Of a DNA stretch of 64,000 nucleotides, positions 19,089 through 28,134 are shown in pieces. A program made the position numbers and the translations under genes. A model generated the notes under the pieces. That model was not told where the DNA came from, searched no databases, and saw only the letters and a program-made list of their open reading frames with translations. The DNA is from Candidatus Latescibacterota bacterium (GTDB taxonomy: Bacteria > Latescibacterota > UBA2968), in contig JAJDYX010000054.1 of NCBI GenBank assembly GCA_022824945.1, forward strand, positions 16,071 through 80,070. Direction: 5' to 3'. Each line of letters begins with the position of its first letter. The stretch's first letter is position 1.

Positions 19089-19763
19089 TCACCGATACCA
19101 TCGACTCAACGTGACATCCGACACAGAACACATATAGAGAAGACGCAACACCCACATCTCTACCACGGTGCGAACAAAGCCCCACTTGCGCCACCGCCGC
19201 GTGGAACTGCATACCCGTGCATTGAGCATCATAAATTTGCCCTCACGCGCCACACGCGAGCAAAACTCGGAATCCTCAAACAACTGCAAGGGTGGAAATC
19301 CCCCCAAAGCGTTAAAAGTCTCTCGCCGAACATAAATACCCTGATCACCGTAAGTAATCCCCAAATACCGGGACCGCAATGTGCTCAAAAACGCAACCAA
19401 CCGAAAACCAATCGTCTTCTCCGACAACCCGAGCCGAAACCGCCCGCCCACCACATTGGGCACGCGCACCGAGTCGCGTATCAACATCAACCCATCAGGA
19501 GGCAAAAATGTATCGGCGTGCAAAAACAAAAACACATCGCCCTTCGCCCGTTCTGCTCCGGCATTCATCTGCAGCGCCCGTTCTGCTCTCTCTACCTGAA
19601 CCCATTGCACCCCACCACGCGCCTCAACCACTTGTTGCGTACCATCCGTACTCCCACCATCTACCACTATCAATTCCACATCCTCAACACCGCAAAACTG
19701 CGCCAGACACGCGCCGATAACGGCCTCTTCATTTAGAACGGGAATAATCACACTAATCTGCAC
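19089..19763 (-). CDS. Family 2 glycosyltransferase (TIGR04283-like)
   Basis: 224-residue GT2 enzyme with GT-A fold. Starts with ISVIIPVLNEEAVIG, has the VVDGGSTDGT nucleotide loop, FLHADTFLP as the metal-binding DxD-type site (HAD) and GDQGIYVRRETFNALGGF, all typical of the TIGR04283 family that is often linked to arsenosugar or lipid glycan biosynthesis. The C-terminus ends in a hydrophobic segment (VEMWVLRLLYMC), probably membrane-associated. The sugar donor cannot be told. It follows the phosphatidyltransferase gene by ten bases, so a role in lipid headgroup or membrane glycolipid synthesis is possible. Confidence 0.82.
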   Translation of the reverse strand: MQISVIIPVLNEEAVIGACLAQFCGVEDVELIVVDGGSTDGTQQVVEARGGVQWVQVERAERALQMNAGAERAKGDVFLFLHADTFLPPDGLMLIRDSVRVPNVVGGRFRLGLSEKTIGFRLVAFLSTLRSRYLGITYGDQGIYVRRETFNALGGFPPLQLFEDSEFCSRVAREGKFMMLNARVCSSTRRWRKWGFVRTVVEMWVLRLLYMCSVSDVTLSRWYR

Positions 19764-19773
19764 ACCGACTCCG

Positions 19774-20316
19774 CTATTTTTTTATTATATCAAAAAATTG
19801 CCGACCATAACTAATCAATGAAACAACGAGAAACGCAATACTCAGACCAATCAGCGCGGGCTTGAGCACATCGGCATCCCACAAATAGGCCAAAAGCAAC
19901 CCACTCAGCACCAGCGTTGTGACCTTGCCCCAAAAATTGGAAGACAACAACACATCGTGTCGCTTGACCAGATACATTCCCGCCAAAAAAATCACCACAT
20001 CGCGCAACAAAACGACCACAACCAGCCATACGGGCAACCCTTTGAACACAACCATGGCAATTGTAATCGCACCAACAGCCACTTTATCGGCCAGAGGATC
20101 GAGAATCTTTCCCCACTGTGAAATTTCGCCCCACCTGCGCGCGAGCCAGCCATCTATCCAATCGCTGACAATCATCACCGCCACCACACCAAACGCCTCC
20201 CATACGTAATCCGCCCCCAATGCAATAAGCCACACGGCGGGCAGAATCAGCACCACGCGCAACAAACTAACGACATTTGACAGCGTCCAGAAACGACCGC
20301 GTTCAGCGCTTTCCAT
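19774..20316 (-). CDS. CDP-alcohol phosphatidyltransferase (PgsA-like)
   Basis: 180-residue integral membrane enzyme with several helices and the CDP-OH-P catalytic signature, visible as the Asp-Gly-x2-Ala-Arg-x8-Gly-x3-Asp-x3-Asp series beginning at DGWLARRWG and ending LDPLADK. PgsA-type enzymes transfer a phosphatidyl group from CDP-diacylglycerol to glycerol-3-phosphate; other acceptors such as inositol phosphate are possible. Start: ATG 20316 has GAGG seven bases upstream; a GTG at 20328 overlapping the TauE gene is the alternative. Located between a glycosyltransferase and a TauE/SafE-type transporter. Confidence 0.82.
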   Translation of the reverse strand: MESAERGRFWTLSNVVSLLRVVLILPAVWLIALGADYVWEAFGVVAVMIVSDWIDGWLARRWGEISQWGKILDPLADKVAVGAITIAMVVFKGLPVWLVVVVLLRDVVIFLAGMYLVKRHDVLLSSNFWGKVTTLVLSGLLLAYLWDADVLKPALIGLSIAFLVVSLISYGRQFFDIIKK

Positions 20317-20324
20317 ACAATACC

Positions 20325-21065
20325 TCACGACAACATCAATTTCAGACCAATTCCCAGCACCAACACCAGCACACTGCGGTTAAACCACACAGGGGACAAC
20401 CGTCGGTTCAAAAACAAACCGACCGCAGCCCCCAGAAACAAAGCCGGTAACATCCATACATCCATAACCAAACTCTGGAAATTAATCAATCCCAAAAAAA
20501 CATAAGGCGTCAACTTCAAAAGATTCAAAACAATACCAAAAATCCACGCCGTTCCCACAAACGTGCGGCCGACCAGGCCCTGCGGCAATAAATACAACAT
20601 CAAAATCACGCCTCCCGCAGAAACCAGTGTGGAAACCACCCCCAGAGTCACCCCAACGCCAAAACGCATCCACGGTCCCGGTGGTTTCACATTGACCAGC
20701 ACCCGATCCCTCATGGCCTGGAGCACTGCAAAAACGCATGCCAGAGCGCCTAACATGCGCCGAAACCAGGCCTCTGGCACAATATCCAGAATACCTGCAC
20801 CAATCAAAATACCCAGCACCATGCCGGGCATCAACGCCTTGACATGATCGCTAACCCAATGCCCCCAATAGTACCGCGCACTGATCACATCGGTTGCCAG
20901 AGAAAGTGGCAAAACAAGCCCCAGTGCGGACTTTGCGGGCACCGCGAGCGCGAGAACCGGCACAGCCACCACACCAATGCCACCGCCAAATCCCGCGCGC
21001 ATCACGCCAATCAAAAAACCGCCAACCCCCAACACAACAAAATCAATTATATCCAAAAAATCCAC
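20325..21065 (-). CDS. TauE/SafE family membrane transporter
   Basis: 246-residue membrane protein with about eight helices matching the TauE/SafE (DUF81) family of anion exporters/importers. Typical features are the Gly-rich N-terminal segment GVMRAGFGGGIGVVAVP and a second similar repeat with TLVSAGGVILMLYLLPQGL. Family members move sulfite, sulfoacetate or other organosulfur anions. The gene overlaps the GTG alternative start of the PgsA-like gene and lies five bases after the RnfD-like gene. Specificity is not evident. Confidence 0.85.
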   Translation of the reverse strand: MDFLDIIDFVVLGVGGFLIGVMRAGFGGGIGVVAVPVLALAVPAKSALGLVLPLSLATDVISARYYWGHWVSDHVKALMPGMVLGILIGAGILDIVPEAWFRRMLGALACVFAVLQAMRDRVLVNVKPPGPWMRFGVGVTLGVVSTLVSAGGVILMLYLLPQGLVGRTFVGTAWIFGIVLNLLKLTPYVFLGLINFQSLVMDVWMLPALFLGAAVGLFLNRRLSPVWFNRSVLVLVLGIGLKLMLS

Positions 21066-21070
21066 CTGTT

Positions 21071-21886
21071 TTAACCATCATCGGTTCCCTTCGTCTCCCC
21101 TCGCCATATCTCAAACGCATTCGCCGCAGGTCCCACTATAAACAGCGCGTAGAACGGCGCGTAAATCGCTTCATTCAAGCGCAAAATCATCTCGACAAAA
21201 GCCACCAGAAACGCGACAAAACACTGCCCCTTTCGCGTCAACACAGTCGTTTTGGGATCTGTAATCATAAAAAAAATAAACAACTGATACATCGGTCCTG
21301 TAATCGGCGCAATACTCGTCAAATACGCCTGCCCGGTAAACGCGCAGCGAATAAAAGCAAAAGCCAAAAACGAAATAACATATACCGCGCAGATATGAAA
21401 CCGCCGCAATCGCCAGAGCGCGGCACTCCCCAGAACCCAGATAATTACCATTACCGACAGCGTATTGCCCCACTGGATGCTCAACCCCGCCACCACTTCA
21501 GGAGCGAGAAACAGCATAATACTCACTCCAAAATTGGACGGATTCCACAAATGCCTGCCGCGCCATCGCAACACATACTTAGATGCAATAGACAACACAC
21601 TACACAACGCATAAGGCCAAAACAGAGGCGAGCGGATCAAAATGCCCACGCTAATCCCGGTGATATACGCGCTGATCAGCCCCGGCCACACCCCCCACGT
21701 CAACCGCCCCAGTGCAAATTCCGTCAGCACGCTACTCAGGATAGCTGTCAGCGTCTGCCCCAGACTCTCCAAAAAGCCAAATGTTACCTGCCCCCCAATC
21801 AGAATGCACGTAATCAATGCCGGAGACAGATAGCGGCTTTGTAACCCCATCCAGATCGACTTCCAGAACCCACTCGCACGATCCAT
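21071..21886 (-). CDS. RnfD/NqrB-like membrane protein
   Basis: 271-residue polytopic membrane protein of the NQR2/RnfD/RnfE family. The hallmarks are LWNPSNFGVS (the conserved NP.NFG motif) and FFMITDPKTT near the C-terminus. In NqrB and RnfD a Thr in an SGAT motif carries covalent FMN; I see no such motif in the corresponding loop, so this is probably a non-flavinylated relative. Its neighbours are two ASPIC/UnbV proteins and no other Rnf or Nqr subunits. ATG lies one base after the preceding gene's stop (21888), so the genes are coupled. Function unknown. Confidence 0.72.
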   Translation of the reverse strand: MDRASGFWKSIWMGLQSRYLSPALITCILIGGQVTFGFLESLGQTLTAILSSVLTEFALGRLTWGVWPGLISAYITGISVGILIRSPLFWPYALCSVLSIASKYVLRWRGRHLWNPSNFGVSIMLFLAPEVVAGLSIQWGNTLSVMVIIWVLGSAALWRLRRFHICAVYVISFLAFAFIRCAFTGQAYLTSIAPITGPMYQLFIFFMITDPKTTVLTRKGQCFVAFLVAFVEMILRLNEAIYAPFYALFIVGPAANAFEIWRGETKGTDDG

Positions 21887-21887
21887 T

Positions 21888-23684
21888 TCAATTCTCTAAA
21901 ATCCGATGCACCCGCCGCACATCGGGCGTGTAAAACATCTGCATATGTCCCGACGGCCAGCGTATTGCAACGCTATCAACCGCCGCGCCCTCACCTAAAC
22001 CAAAATGCAGCGGGCGTTGATTCTGCGCGGCATAGCCGCTACCGCCCAGCACCTCCTGAACCTGTACCTCGCCATTCCAAAACACTCGCACCCGCGCCCC
22101 AATCGCACTGCGATTGCTCTGCTGCCCAAATAGATCAAACCCAATCCAGTTTGCCTCTACCCGAACCGTGTTGCGGTATAAAAGAAGCGGTCCCCGCTGA
22201 TTGGCCACCACCACGTCCAGCACCCCCCGATTCCACAAATCTACCAGCGCCACAGCACGCCCGTCGAATCGATCCTGCACACCCACCGCCTGTGCCACCT
22301 CGACAAATTGGCCCGCCCCATCGTTCACCCAAACGCGCTTGGTCTGGCGACCAGCCAGACTTCTGCCCCGCATCGGAGGCCAATTTTTTGCATCTGAAAT
22401 AATCGCGCTATGCCCGCCCGCCACCTGAGAAAAATCGTACCAGTAATTCCCACTTCCGTCTGCCGAAACATATCCATTGGTCAAAACGATATCCAGTGCC
22501 CCATCGTTGTTCAAATCTCCAAACTGCGCGCCAAAACTCCACCCGCCCAGATCCACACCCATCGCCCCTGCCAGATTTTCAAACCGCAAGGTCTCGTCTC
22601 CCATGGGCACCCACAAATTATTCCCCTGAATGAGAACACCAGCCTGAGAAATATTGGTCTCGTAAATTGCCAGATCTCCTCGATTCAGTACATCGCCAAA
22701 TGCGGCATTCATACCGCTCTTAGGCTGGCGCCCCACCCCGGCTTGTTCTCCCATCTCGACAAACCGCTTTCCGCCCTCGTTCACATACAACTCGGAAATC
22801 CCGTAATCATTGGACAAAAACAGATCGGGAAATCCAGAGCCATTCAAGTCCGCCGCACCCACCGCCAGTGTCCACCTTCTGCTCGCGATCCCGACCTGTA
22901 CAGTCACATCTTCAAATGTCCCATCGCCCGAGTTCCTCAGCAAATACTTTCGCCCTCCATTATTCGCATATTCAAAACTCTCCGGCATCATCCGCGTGGT
23001 CTCCAAATCCCACAAATTCAGGGACTCGGGCCAGTATCCCGCCACAAAAATATCCAGATACCCATCGCAGTCATAATCTACCCAAATTGCACTCCCGGCA
23101 TTGATCCACCCGGGCAAACCCGCTGTTTCAGTCACGCGCTCAAACGCCTTTCCATCCAGATTGCGAAACAACTCGGGACGGCCCCATTTATACAAAAACA
23201 AATCTTCGAACCCATCGTTGTCGTAATCTCCCCACACAGACCCCATACTCACACCCGCCCGATTCACATCTGCCACGCCCAAATCGGTCGCTACATCGCG
23301 GAAACCCGTTCCCTCCAAATTGCGATACAATCGATTCAAACTACCCCTGCGACTACTGGTCACATACAAATCCTGCCAGCCATCCCGGTCGTAATCCACA
23401 ACCGATACCGCCGCGCCCATCGAAGCAATAATCGGCATAATATGATCCAGCTTTGCATCCAGCACAGGCGCTTCATGTACAAAATTGATCCCCACCTGTT
23501 TTCCAACTTCCTTCAGGTAGAATCCATATCGCTCAGAGCCTGTACCACTCACTTTCTTCTCTTGCTCACCACCCCACTTCATCGCGCCCAGTGCCACCAG
23601 CAGCAGCCCAAAAAACACCACCACCAGAATCCGCACGACGCGATTGGGCCGCCTCTCCTCTATCCCGCTGTCTTCCCGATTCAT
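21888..23684 (-). CDS. FG-GAP/ASPIC-UnbV (CRTAC1-like) secreted protein
   Basis: 598-residue protein with an N-terminal membrane anchor (VVRILVVVFFGLLLVALGA), then repeated calcium-binding FG-GAP/VCBS blades (VVDYDRDGWQDLYVT, VWGDYDNDGFEDLFL, VDYDCDGYLDIFV, DLNGSGFPDLFLS, DLNNDGALDIVLT), and a C-terminal ASPIC/UnbV domain from about residue 525 (IGARVRVFW, GGSGYAAQNQRPLHFGLG, VAIRWPSGHMQ). Related CRTAC1 proteins are extracellular propellers. The gene overlaps the larger TPR-ASPIC gene by four bases (ATGA), so both are translated together. Role in surface display or attachment is inferred; no enzyme activity is evident. Confidence 0.88.
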   Translation of the reverse strand: MNREDSGIEERRPNRVVRILVVVFFGLLLVALGAMKWGGEQEKKVSGTGSERYGFYLKEVGKQVGINFVHEAPVLDAKLDHIMPIIASMGAAVSVVDYDRDGWQDLYVTSSRRGSLNRLYRNLEGTGFRDVATDLGVADVNRAGVSMGSVWGDYDNDGFEDLFLYKWGRPELFRNLDGKAFERVTETAGLPGWINAGSAIWVDYDCDGYLDIFVAGYWPESLNLWDLETTRMMPESFEYANNGGRKYLLRNSGDGTFEDVTVQVGIASRRWTLAVGAADLNGSGFPDLFLSNDYGISELYVNEGGKRFVEMGEQAGVGRQPKSGMNAAFGDVLNRGDLAIYETNISQAGVLIQGNNLWVPMGDETLRFENLAGAMGVDLGGWSFGAQFGDLNNDGALDIVLTNGYVSADGSGNYWYDFSQVAGGHSAIISDAKNWPPMRGRSLAGRQTKRVWVNDGAGQFVEVAQAVGVQDRFDGRAVALVDLWNRGVLDVVVANQRGPLLLYRNTVRVEANWIGFDLFGQQSNRSAIGARVRVFWNGEVQVQEVLGGSGYAAQNQRPLHFGLGEGAAVDSVAIRWPSGHMQMFYTPDVRRVHRILEN

Positions 23685-26600
23685 GGTTCATCATTCCTCA
23701 GCACCCGATCAAACCAATCGGGCGTCACATACCGCGTGTGAAACCGCTGCCAGTCCTCTGCATTGCGCTTAAACACCGGATCATCTTCAAGTGTTTTGGG
23801 CGCGCGATCATAAGACAAAACCCCATGCGCTGGCAAAGGCAATACCGTCGTTGAAAAAGCCGTATTATAATCGCCATCCTTAACCCATCCGTCGCCTTTT
23901 AAGACAAAATCTCGCACCTGATCCCCAAGATTGGGCAAAGCCGTAAACAGCAATTGGATTTCATCTCCCGCATTCACAATCGCATATCGGTCATCGACCT
24001 GTGCCAGCAATGGCTCTACATCTCCATATCGCGTGTAATACCCCACGAGATCTCGCCACAGTTGCGAAGTCCCACTAAGCACGTCATAATCCGGTACCTC
24101 GGGCGAACTCGCATCTGCCGTCACATGGGAAAACCCGCGATAACGCAACTGCGCGCGCGCCAAAGGCACAGATTGAATCGTCATCACACTGTCTTCCAGC
24201 GGCACGGCCCACGCCAAACGATCCCAATAAATCTCCAAATTGGTCTGCAATCTAAATTTTCGGGGAATATCTCGCGGAAAAACGCCACTCAGATCGATCA
24301 ACACCGTCTTCCGCTTTCCGGCAGGAAAACCCAGATCGGGATACACGATGCGCCAATCAGTCCCATCAAATACATGCAGTGAAAGTCCCTGGGGCGGCGG
24401 ATGGCTACCCTGTCCCAGAGCCACATTGATCGAACTATCCGTCGGGTAAATCCATCCCTGACCGACCAGCCACAGAGGTCCTTCTCTGGGCGCCTCGTCT
24501 CCCACCACCACCTCCACATAGTGCTCTCGCGTCACCCCTTGATACATACCCCGCCCAAAAGTATCCACATACTGTCCATCCCGCACCCGCACCCTATCGG
24601 TCATATCGCGCCCTCGATCATCTTTCACAACAGCAAAGGATCGGGGCTGCGTAGTCGCGTAAATCTCGAGCGATGGAGAAACCCGGGCAAAACGCTCATC
24701 TACAAAAATCGACGTCCCTTCGGGATGATCAACTGCAACGAGAGACACCCAATCGACAAAATGCGTCTCCCAAAGCTCGCCCGTAATCCGTATATCGTAC
24801 GCCCCATTTTGTGCGACCAGTTGATCGCCTCTGATCTTTACCCAATCTTCCGTCTGAGCAATACCCGCAACCACCTGGGCATTGATTCGCATCCCCAGAG
24901 GCGACCGCCACAGAAAATCCGTTACAAACCCCATCTCCGACCCATTGTGCGCAAAAACCCAGGGACACGACCCTTTCAAACGCTGTACGGCACGCACCAC
25001 CTGATCCACCTCCAGATCAAATTCCACCTGCGGCATCCCATTGGGCCACACAATCCGCACGAGATCTGCCCCCGTATAAGTCCCCAACCCAAAATGCACC
25101 ACCGGATCCGTCACCACTTGCTTCTGGTAAAACGCACCAGAACGCAACTCCACTTCAGCACCCAAACCCAGGGCATTGATCCGCCCATCACCCAGTGCCT
25201 TTCCGCCCAGGGGACGAATCGCCTGCCAGTGATACGCCAAATTGCCCCGATTCACCAGTTGCAACGCCTCGCCTGTATCCGAAACACCCAGCAAATCGAG
25301 CCGACCATCGCCCGTCAAATCCGCCACACCAGACGCGTTCACTTGCAGATCCAGAACATGGTAAGCCGCTTCTGACGCCAGATAGGCGCGTTTGCCAAAC
25401 ACCAGATCCAGCGCGCCATTATTATCCAGATCCGCTATGAAAAGCGGAACAGGACCGGCGGTTGAATCCCCCTGAATCAGCGTGCGTATCTCCCCTTGCG
25501 ACACAGCGATCACAGCGCCATCTCGATCTACAACCACCCGCTCTAAGCGCCCATCTCGATCCAGGTCTCCCGCGCTCAGGGCAACCCCATTCACCGCCTT
25601 CTTTGACCCCGGCGTAAATACACCCGCTCGCTCGTTAATCGCCTCAATCAATTGCCCTTCCCGATCCAGCATCGCCGCATCGGGATCGCCATCCCCATCG
25701 CAATCTACCCACGCAAAGCCCCTCAATCCATCTACATAGCCGAAAGGTTCTCGCGCCACAAACGAACCATCCCCATTGTTTTGCAACACGAGAGGCAACC
25801 CTGTAGAACGTCCCAACACAAAATCGACATCCCCATCCATCTCTACATCCGCTCCCCACACACCGGAATATGCAATATCTTCTTCGTCCAACCCGATGGA
25901 ATCCGTCACATCCTCAACCCCACCATCTCCAGTACGCCGGAACAATCGAAAACCCCCTGCTCCCACCAGCGCCAGATCTAATGCAAAATCGTTATTCCAA
26001 TCAACTGTCAGCATCCCATTCATTCTCGACACATCCGAGAAATCGAGCGCAATCCCCTCCGTTCCCCGCACTTGAGAAGCACTTGCCGCAACCACCTTTA
26101 CTTTTTCTTCCGACCAGAAAGGCTTGAGCACCTGCCAATCACTGCCTTCCAAACCCGCAACGGATTCGGATTCAAAATACATGTCCAAATCTGCAGGTGA
26201 TGGAAGAGCCTGGCGCGTATTGAGCTTCAAAAACTCAACCACGGGATCTCCCAGGCGTTCAGCCGGCACAATCAGCGCATCCAGAGCGCGTCGATACATC
26301 GGATCGCGCAACAACACATTGTGCAAAAACATCGCTTGCAAAGTTCTCCCCCCCTCCACCTCGCCTTGCAACCGGCGCAACTGTACCTGCGCCGCATCCG
26401 GCCAGCCGTCTGCCCACGCGCCCAACTTCTCCACCGATGCGCGCAGAGCCCCTTCATCATCCCGTTTGCCTGCCTGTCTCGCCCGCTCAACCCACAGTGC
26501 GGGATTGTCCGGCACCTGTTTGATCAGGGCTTCCAACTGCGCCCAGACCTCCTGTTCGCTACCTGCTCCTCCACGCCGCTCAACCTCCTTCATCAGCGCG

Positions 26601-27001
26601 TACTGTGCTTTCACAAGCCCTTGTTGCGCCGCGGCCTCAAAAAACGCGATAGCAGCATCGGATTGTCCTCTACTGCGCTCGACCAATCCCTGTAACATCG
26701 CGATATCACCGCTCTCGGGCATCAGTGAACGCGCTGTCTTCAGATCTTCTGCAGCCCCGTCGTAATCCCCGCGCCGCAACCGCAACACCCCGCGATTTGC
26801 CCACGCAGCAGGCTCATCGGGTTCCATTGTGAGCGCACGGCTCAAACTGGCATCTGCCCGGTCAAAAGCACCCACCTCCAGCGCGAACACACCCGTATAG
26901 AACGCAGAGACATAATCCGCGGATGGCGTAGCCATCTCCTCCTCTCCGCATCCAAGCCCCAACACCACCAACAACCCGATCATGCGACGAATATCAAACA
27001 T
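23681..27001 (-). CDS. TPR plus FG-GAP plus ASPIC/UnbV large secreted protein
   Basis: 1106-residue protein. The N-terminus has a short hydrophobic segment ending GLGC, suggestive of a lipoprotein. Residues about 30-135 contain tetratricopeptide repeats (AFDRADASLSRALTMEPDEP, AAWANRGVLRLRRGDYDGAA). The central part carries FG-GAP/VCBS blades with DxDxDG motifs (VDCDGDGDPDAAML, DLDRDGRLERVVV, DLTGDGRLDLLGV), and an ASPIC-like segment (LGAEVELRSGAFYQKQV and VHFGLGTYTGAD followed by VRIVWPNG) lies near residue 620. The C-terminal 400 residues are a further unclassified region with beta-rich character. AAGGAG precedes the ATG. Context: first gene of an operon with a smaller ASPIC protein and an RnfD-like protein. 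Confidence 0.82.
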   Translation of the reverse strand: MFDIRRMIGLLVVLGLGCGEEEMATPSADYVSAFYTGVFALEVGAFDRADASLSRALTMEPDEPAAWANRGVLRLRRGDYDGAAEDLKTARSLMPESGDIAMLQGLVERSRGQSDAAIAFFEAAAQQGLVKAQYALMKEVERRGGAGSEQEVWAQLEALIKQVPDNPALWVERARQAGKRDDEGALRASVEKLGAWADGWPDAAQVQLRRLQGEVEGGRTLQAMFLHNVLLRDPMYRRALDALIVPAERLGDPVVEFLKLNTRQALPSPADLDMYFESESVAGLEGSDWQVLKPFWSEEKVKVVAASASQVRGTEGIALDFSDVSRMNGMLTVDWNNDFALDLALVGAGGFRLFRRTGDGGVEDVTDSIGLDEEDIAYSGVWGADVEMDGDVDFVLGRSTGLPLVLQNNGDGSFVAREPFGYVDGLRGFAWVDCDGDGDPDAAMLDREGQLIEAINERAGVFTPGSKKAVNGVALSAGDLDRDGRLERVVVDRDGAVIAVSQGEIRTLIQGDSTAGPVPLFIADLDNNGALDLVFGKRAYLASEAAYHVLDLQVNASGVADLTGDGRLDLLGVSDTGEALQLVNRGNLAYHWQAIRPLGGKALGDGRINALGLGAEVELRSGAFYQKQVVTDPVVHFGLGTYTGADLVRIVWPNGMPQVEFDLEVDQVVRAVQRLKGSCPWVFAHNGSEMGFVTDFLWRSPLGMRINAQVVAGIAQTEDWVKIRGDQLVAQNGAYDIRITGELWETHFVDWVSLVAVDHPEGTSIFVDERFARVSPSLEIYATTQPRSFAVVKDDRGRDMTDRVRVRDGQYVDTFGRGMYQGVTREHYVEVVVGDEAPREGPLWLVGQGWIYPTDSSINVALGQGSHPPPQGLSLHVFDGTDWRIVYPDLGFPAGKRKTVLIDLSGVFPRDIPRKFRLQTNLEIYWDRLAWAVPLEDSVMTIQSVPLARAQLRYRGFSHVTADASSPEVPDYDVLSGTSQLWRDLVGYYTRYGDVEPLLAQVDDRYAIVNAGDEIQLLFTALPNLGDQVRDFVLKGDGWVKDGDYNTAFSTTVLPLPAHGVLSYDRAPKTLEDDPVFKRNAEDWQRFHTRYVTPDWFDRVLRNDEP

Positions 27002-27046
27002 CGTGCTCCTTCCATCCCGGTATCGGAATATCCATCCGGCGCTATT

Positions 27047-27934
27047 CTAAATGGCTTCCAAAAAGGTCTCAGGCCATTTCGGCTCATAGTCGCTCTCGAA
27101 CAGCCAGTCGAAATTCTCGGGCACAATATGAGCGCGCTCGGGACGCAACCTCTCTCGCAACTGGGGAAAAAATGCCATCACCCCATCGCGCTGATTCTTC
27201 GGCAACCCGCAGGACACGCCCGTAGCGATCCATGATGTTCCCATCGCCTTGCGTGGCACCGTATCCTCATTCTGCCAGGCAGAATGCAATCCCGCACTAC
27301 ACAAAACCAAAATCTGCCCTCGGCGCGCGATGGCTGGAACCGGCTCCTGTTCCAGCCAGGGCGTATCAACCAACTCGGGCACATACTCGGGATAAGCCGG
27401 CGCAGTCTCCGGAGGCTCTGGGCGCAACCCGTGGACGCGGGGCAACATCGCCTTGTGCTCTGGCGTCAAAACCCGGCTCCAGTGTTCCATAATCGGGCGA
27501 TGACTTCCCGGCAAAATGCGCATAGCTCCCCGATGCTCGGGCACCTCATTGACCCAGAACCACAACTCAGCACGCATCCGACGGGGCGTCGCCTGAAAAT
27601 CATCCCATGTCGCCTGGATATCGACGTGGCATCCGCGGGACCATTGCTCGCGAACACTCGCAAAAGGTGCGCTGCTCGGCACTCGCTCGTGGGGAGCCAA
27701 CCCCCACCACAGATGCACGGACTCGGCCCGCAATACCTTCTTGGCGACCTCTTCAAAATAGGGATGCTGGACGACATCGACATAATCCGGGTCTTCATAA
27801 GGCGGATGGCCGCTCGCCTTCAGCCGATCCCATGCTGCTTCAGCGCGGTCCAACTCCTCAGTCGTGAAGGGACTATCAATCGTAACGGCCCCCTCATCAT
27901 CGTATTGCCTCATTTGTGCATCGGTAAATAGCAT
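27047..27934 (-). CDS. Phytanoyl-CoA dioxygenase (PhyH) family protein
   Basis: 295-residue Fe(II)/2-oxoglutarate dioxygenase fold. A facial-triad HxD is visible in CHVDIQATWDD (His-Val-Asp) and the distal His in CSAGLHSAWQNED, followed by a conserved Arg (VPRK). These enzymes hydroxylate small metabolites or acyl groups; substrate unknown. AAAGGGAG lies before the ATG. A LacI-like palindrome with a central CG (27990-28003) lies 56 bases upstream, and a LacI regulator gene follows 134 bases beyond the terminator. It is one of several PhyH genes in the window but is distinct from the fused ones. Confidence 0.85.
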   Translation of the reverse strand: MLFTDAQMRQYDDEGAVTIDSPFTTEELDRAEAAWDRLKASGHPPYEDPDYVDVVQHPYFEEVAKKVLRAESVHLWWGLAPHERVPSSAPFASVREQWSRGCHVDIQATWDDFQATPRRMRAELWFWVNEVPEHRGAMRILPGSHRPIMEHWSRVLTPEHKAMLPRVHGLRPEPPETAPAYPEYVPELVDTPWLEQEPVPAIARRGQILVLCSAGLHSAWQNEDTVPRKAMGTSWIATGVSCGLPKNQRDGVMAFFPQLRERLRPERAHIVPENFDWLFESDYEPKWPETFLEAI

Positions 27935-27989
27935 AGATTTCTCCCTTTATTGAAACTGAAATCACTCGAATCAAACAATCCATATCTAA

Positions 27990-28003
27990 ATGAACCGATT
28001 CAT
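27990..28003. promoter_or_regulatory. LacI-type palindrome upstream of PhyH gene
   Basis: ATGAACCGATTCAT is a 14-bp near-perfect palindrome (12 of 14 positions symmetric) with a central CG, the usual form of LacI/GalR operators. It lies 56 bp upstream of the PhyH start codon and close to three LacI paralogues. Binding is inferred. Confidence 0.4.
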
Positions 28004-28075
28004 AAGTTTATTGCCTCTCAATCCGAAATTCAAGCTAAATACCAAGAGCCTCATAAATAAAAAGATGACAAAATG

Positions 28076-28110
28076 AAAAGGCAACCGAATAAAAATTCGG
28101 TTGCCTTTTT
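28076..28110 (-). terminator. Rho-independent terminator of LacI copy 1
   Basis: Perfect arms AAAAGGCAACCGAAT and ATTCGGTTGCCTTTT around an AAAA loop; T-runs on both strands. It lies 25 bases downstream of the LacI copy 1 stop. A related hairpin with GGCGACC arms follows LacI copy 2. Confidence 0.85.
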
Positions 28111-28134
28111 GCCTGCCTCAAAACAAATTTTCGA

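Noticed and set aside
20894..21844. 316-codon open frame on the plus strand
   Set aside because: Antisense to the TauE/SafE and RnfD-like genes, rich in Gln, Arg and Pro without domain pattern; an artefact of GC-rich third positions.
22410..23741. 443-codon open frame on the plus strand
   Set aside because: It lies antisense to the FG-GAP/ASPIC gene, whose domains are clear. The frame has no family features and reflects codon bias of the real gene.
24401..25375. 324-codon open frame on the plus strand
   Set aside because: Antisense to the TPR/ASPIC gene, with no recognisable domain or ribosome binding site.
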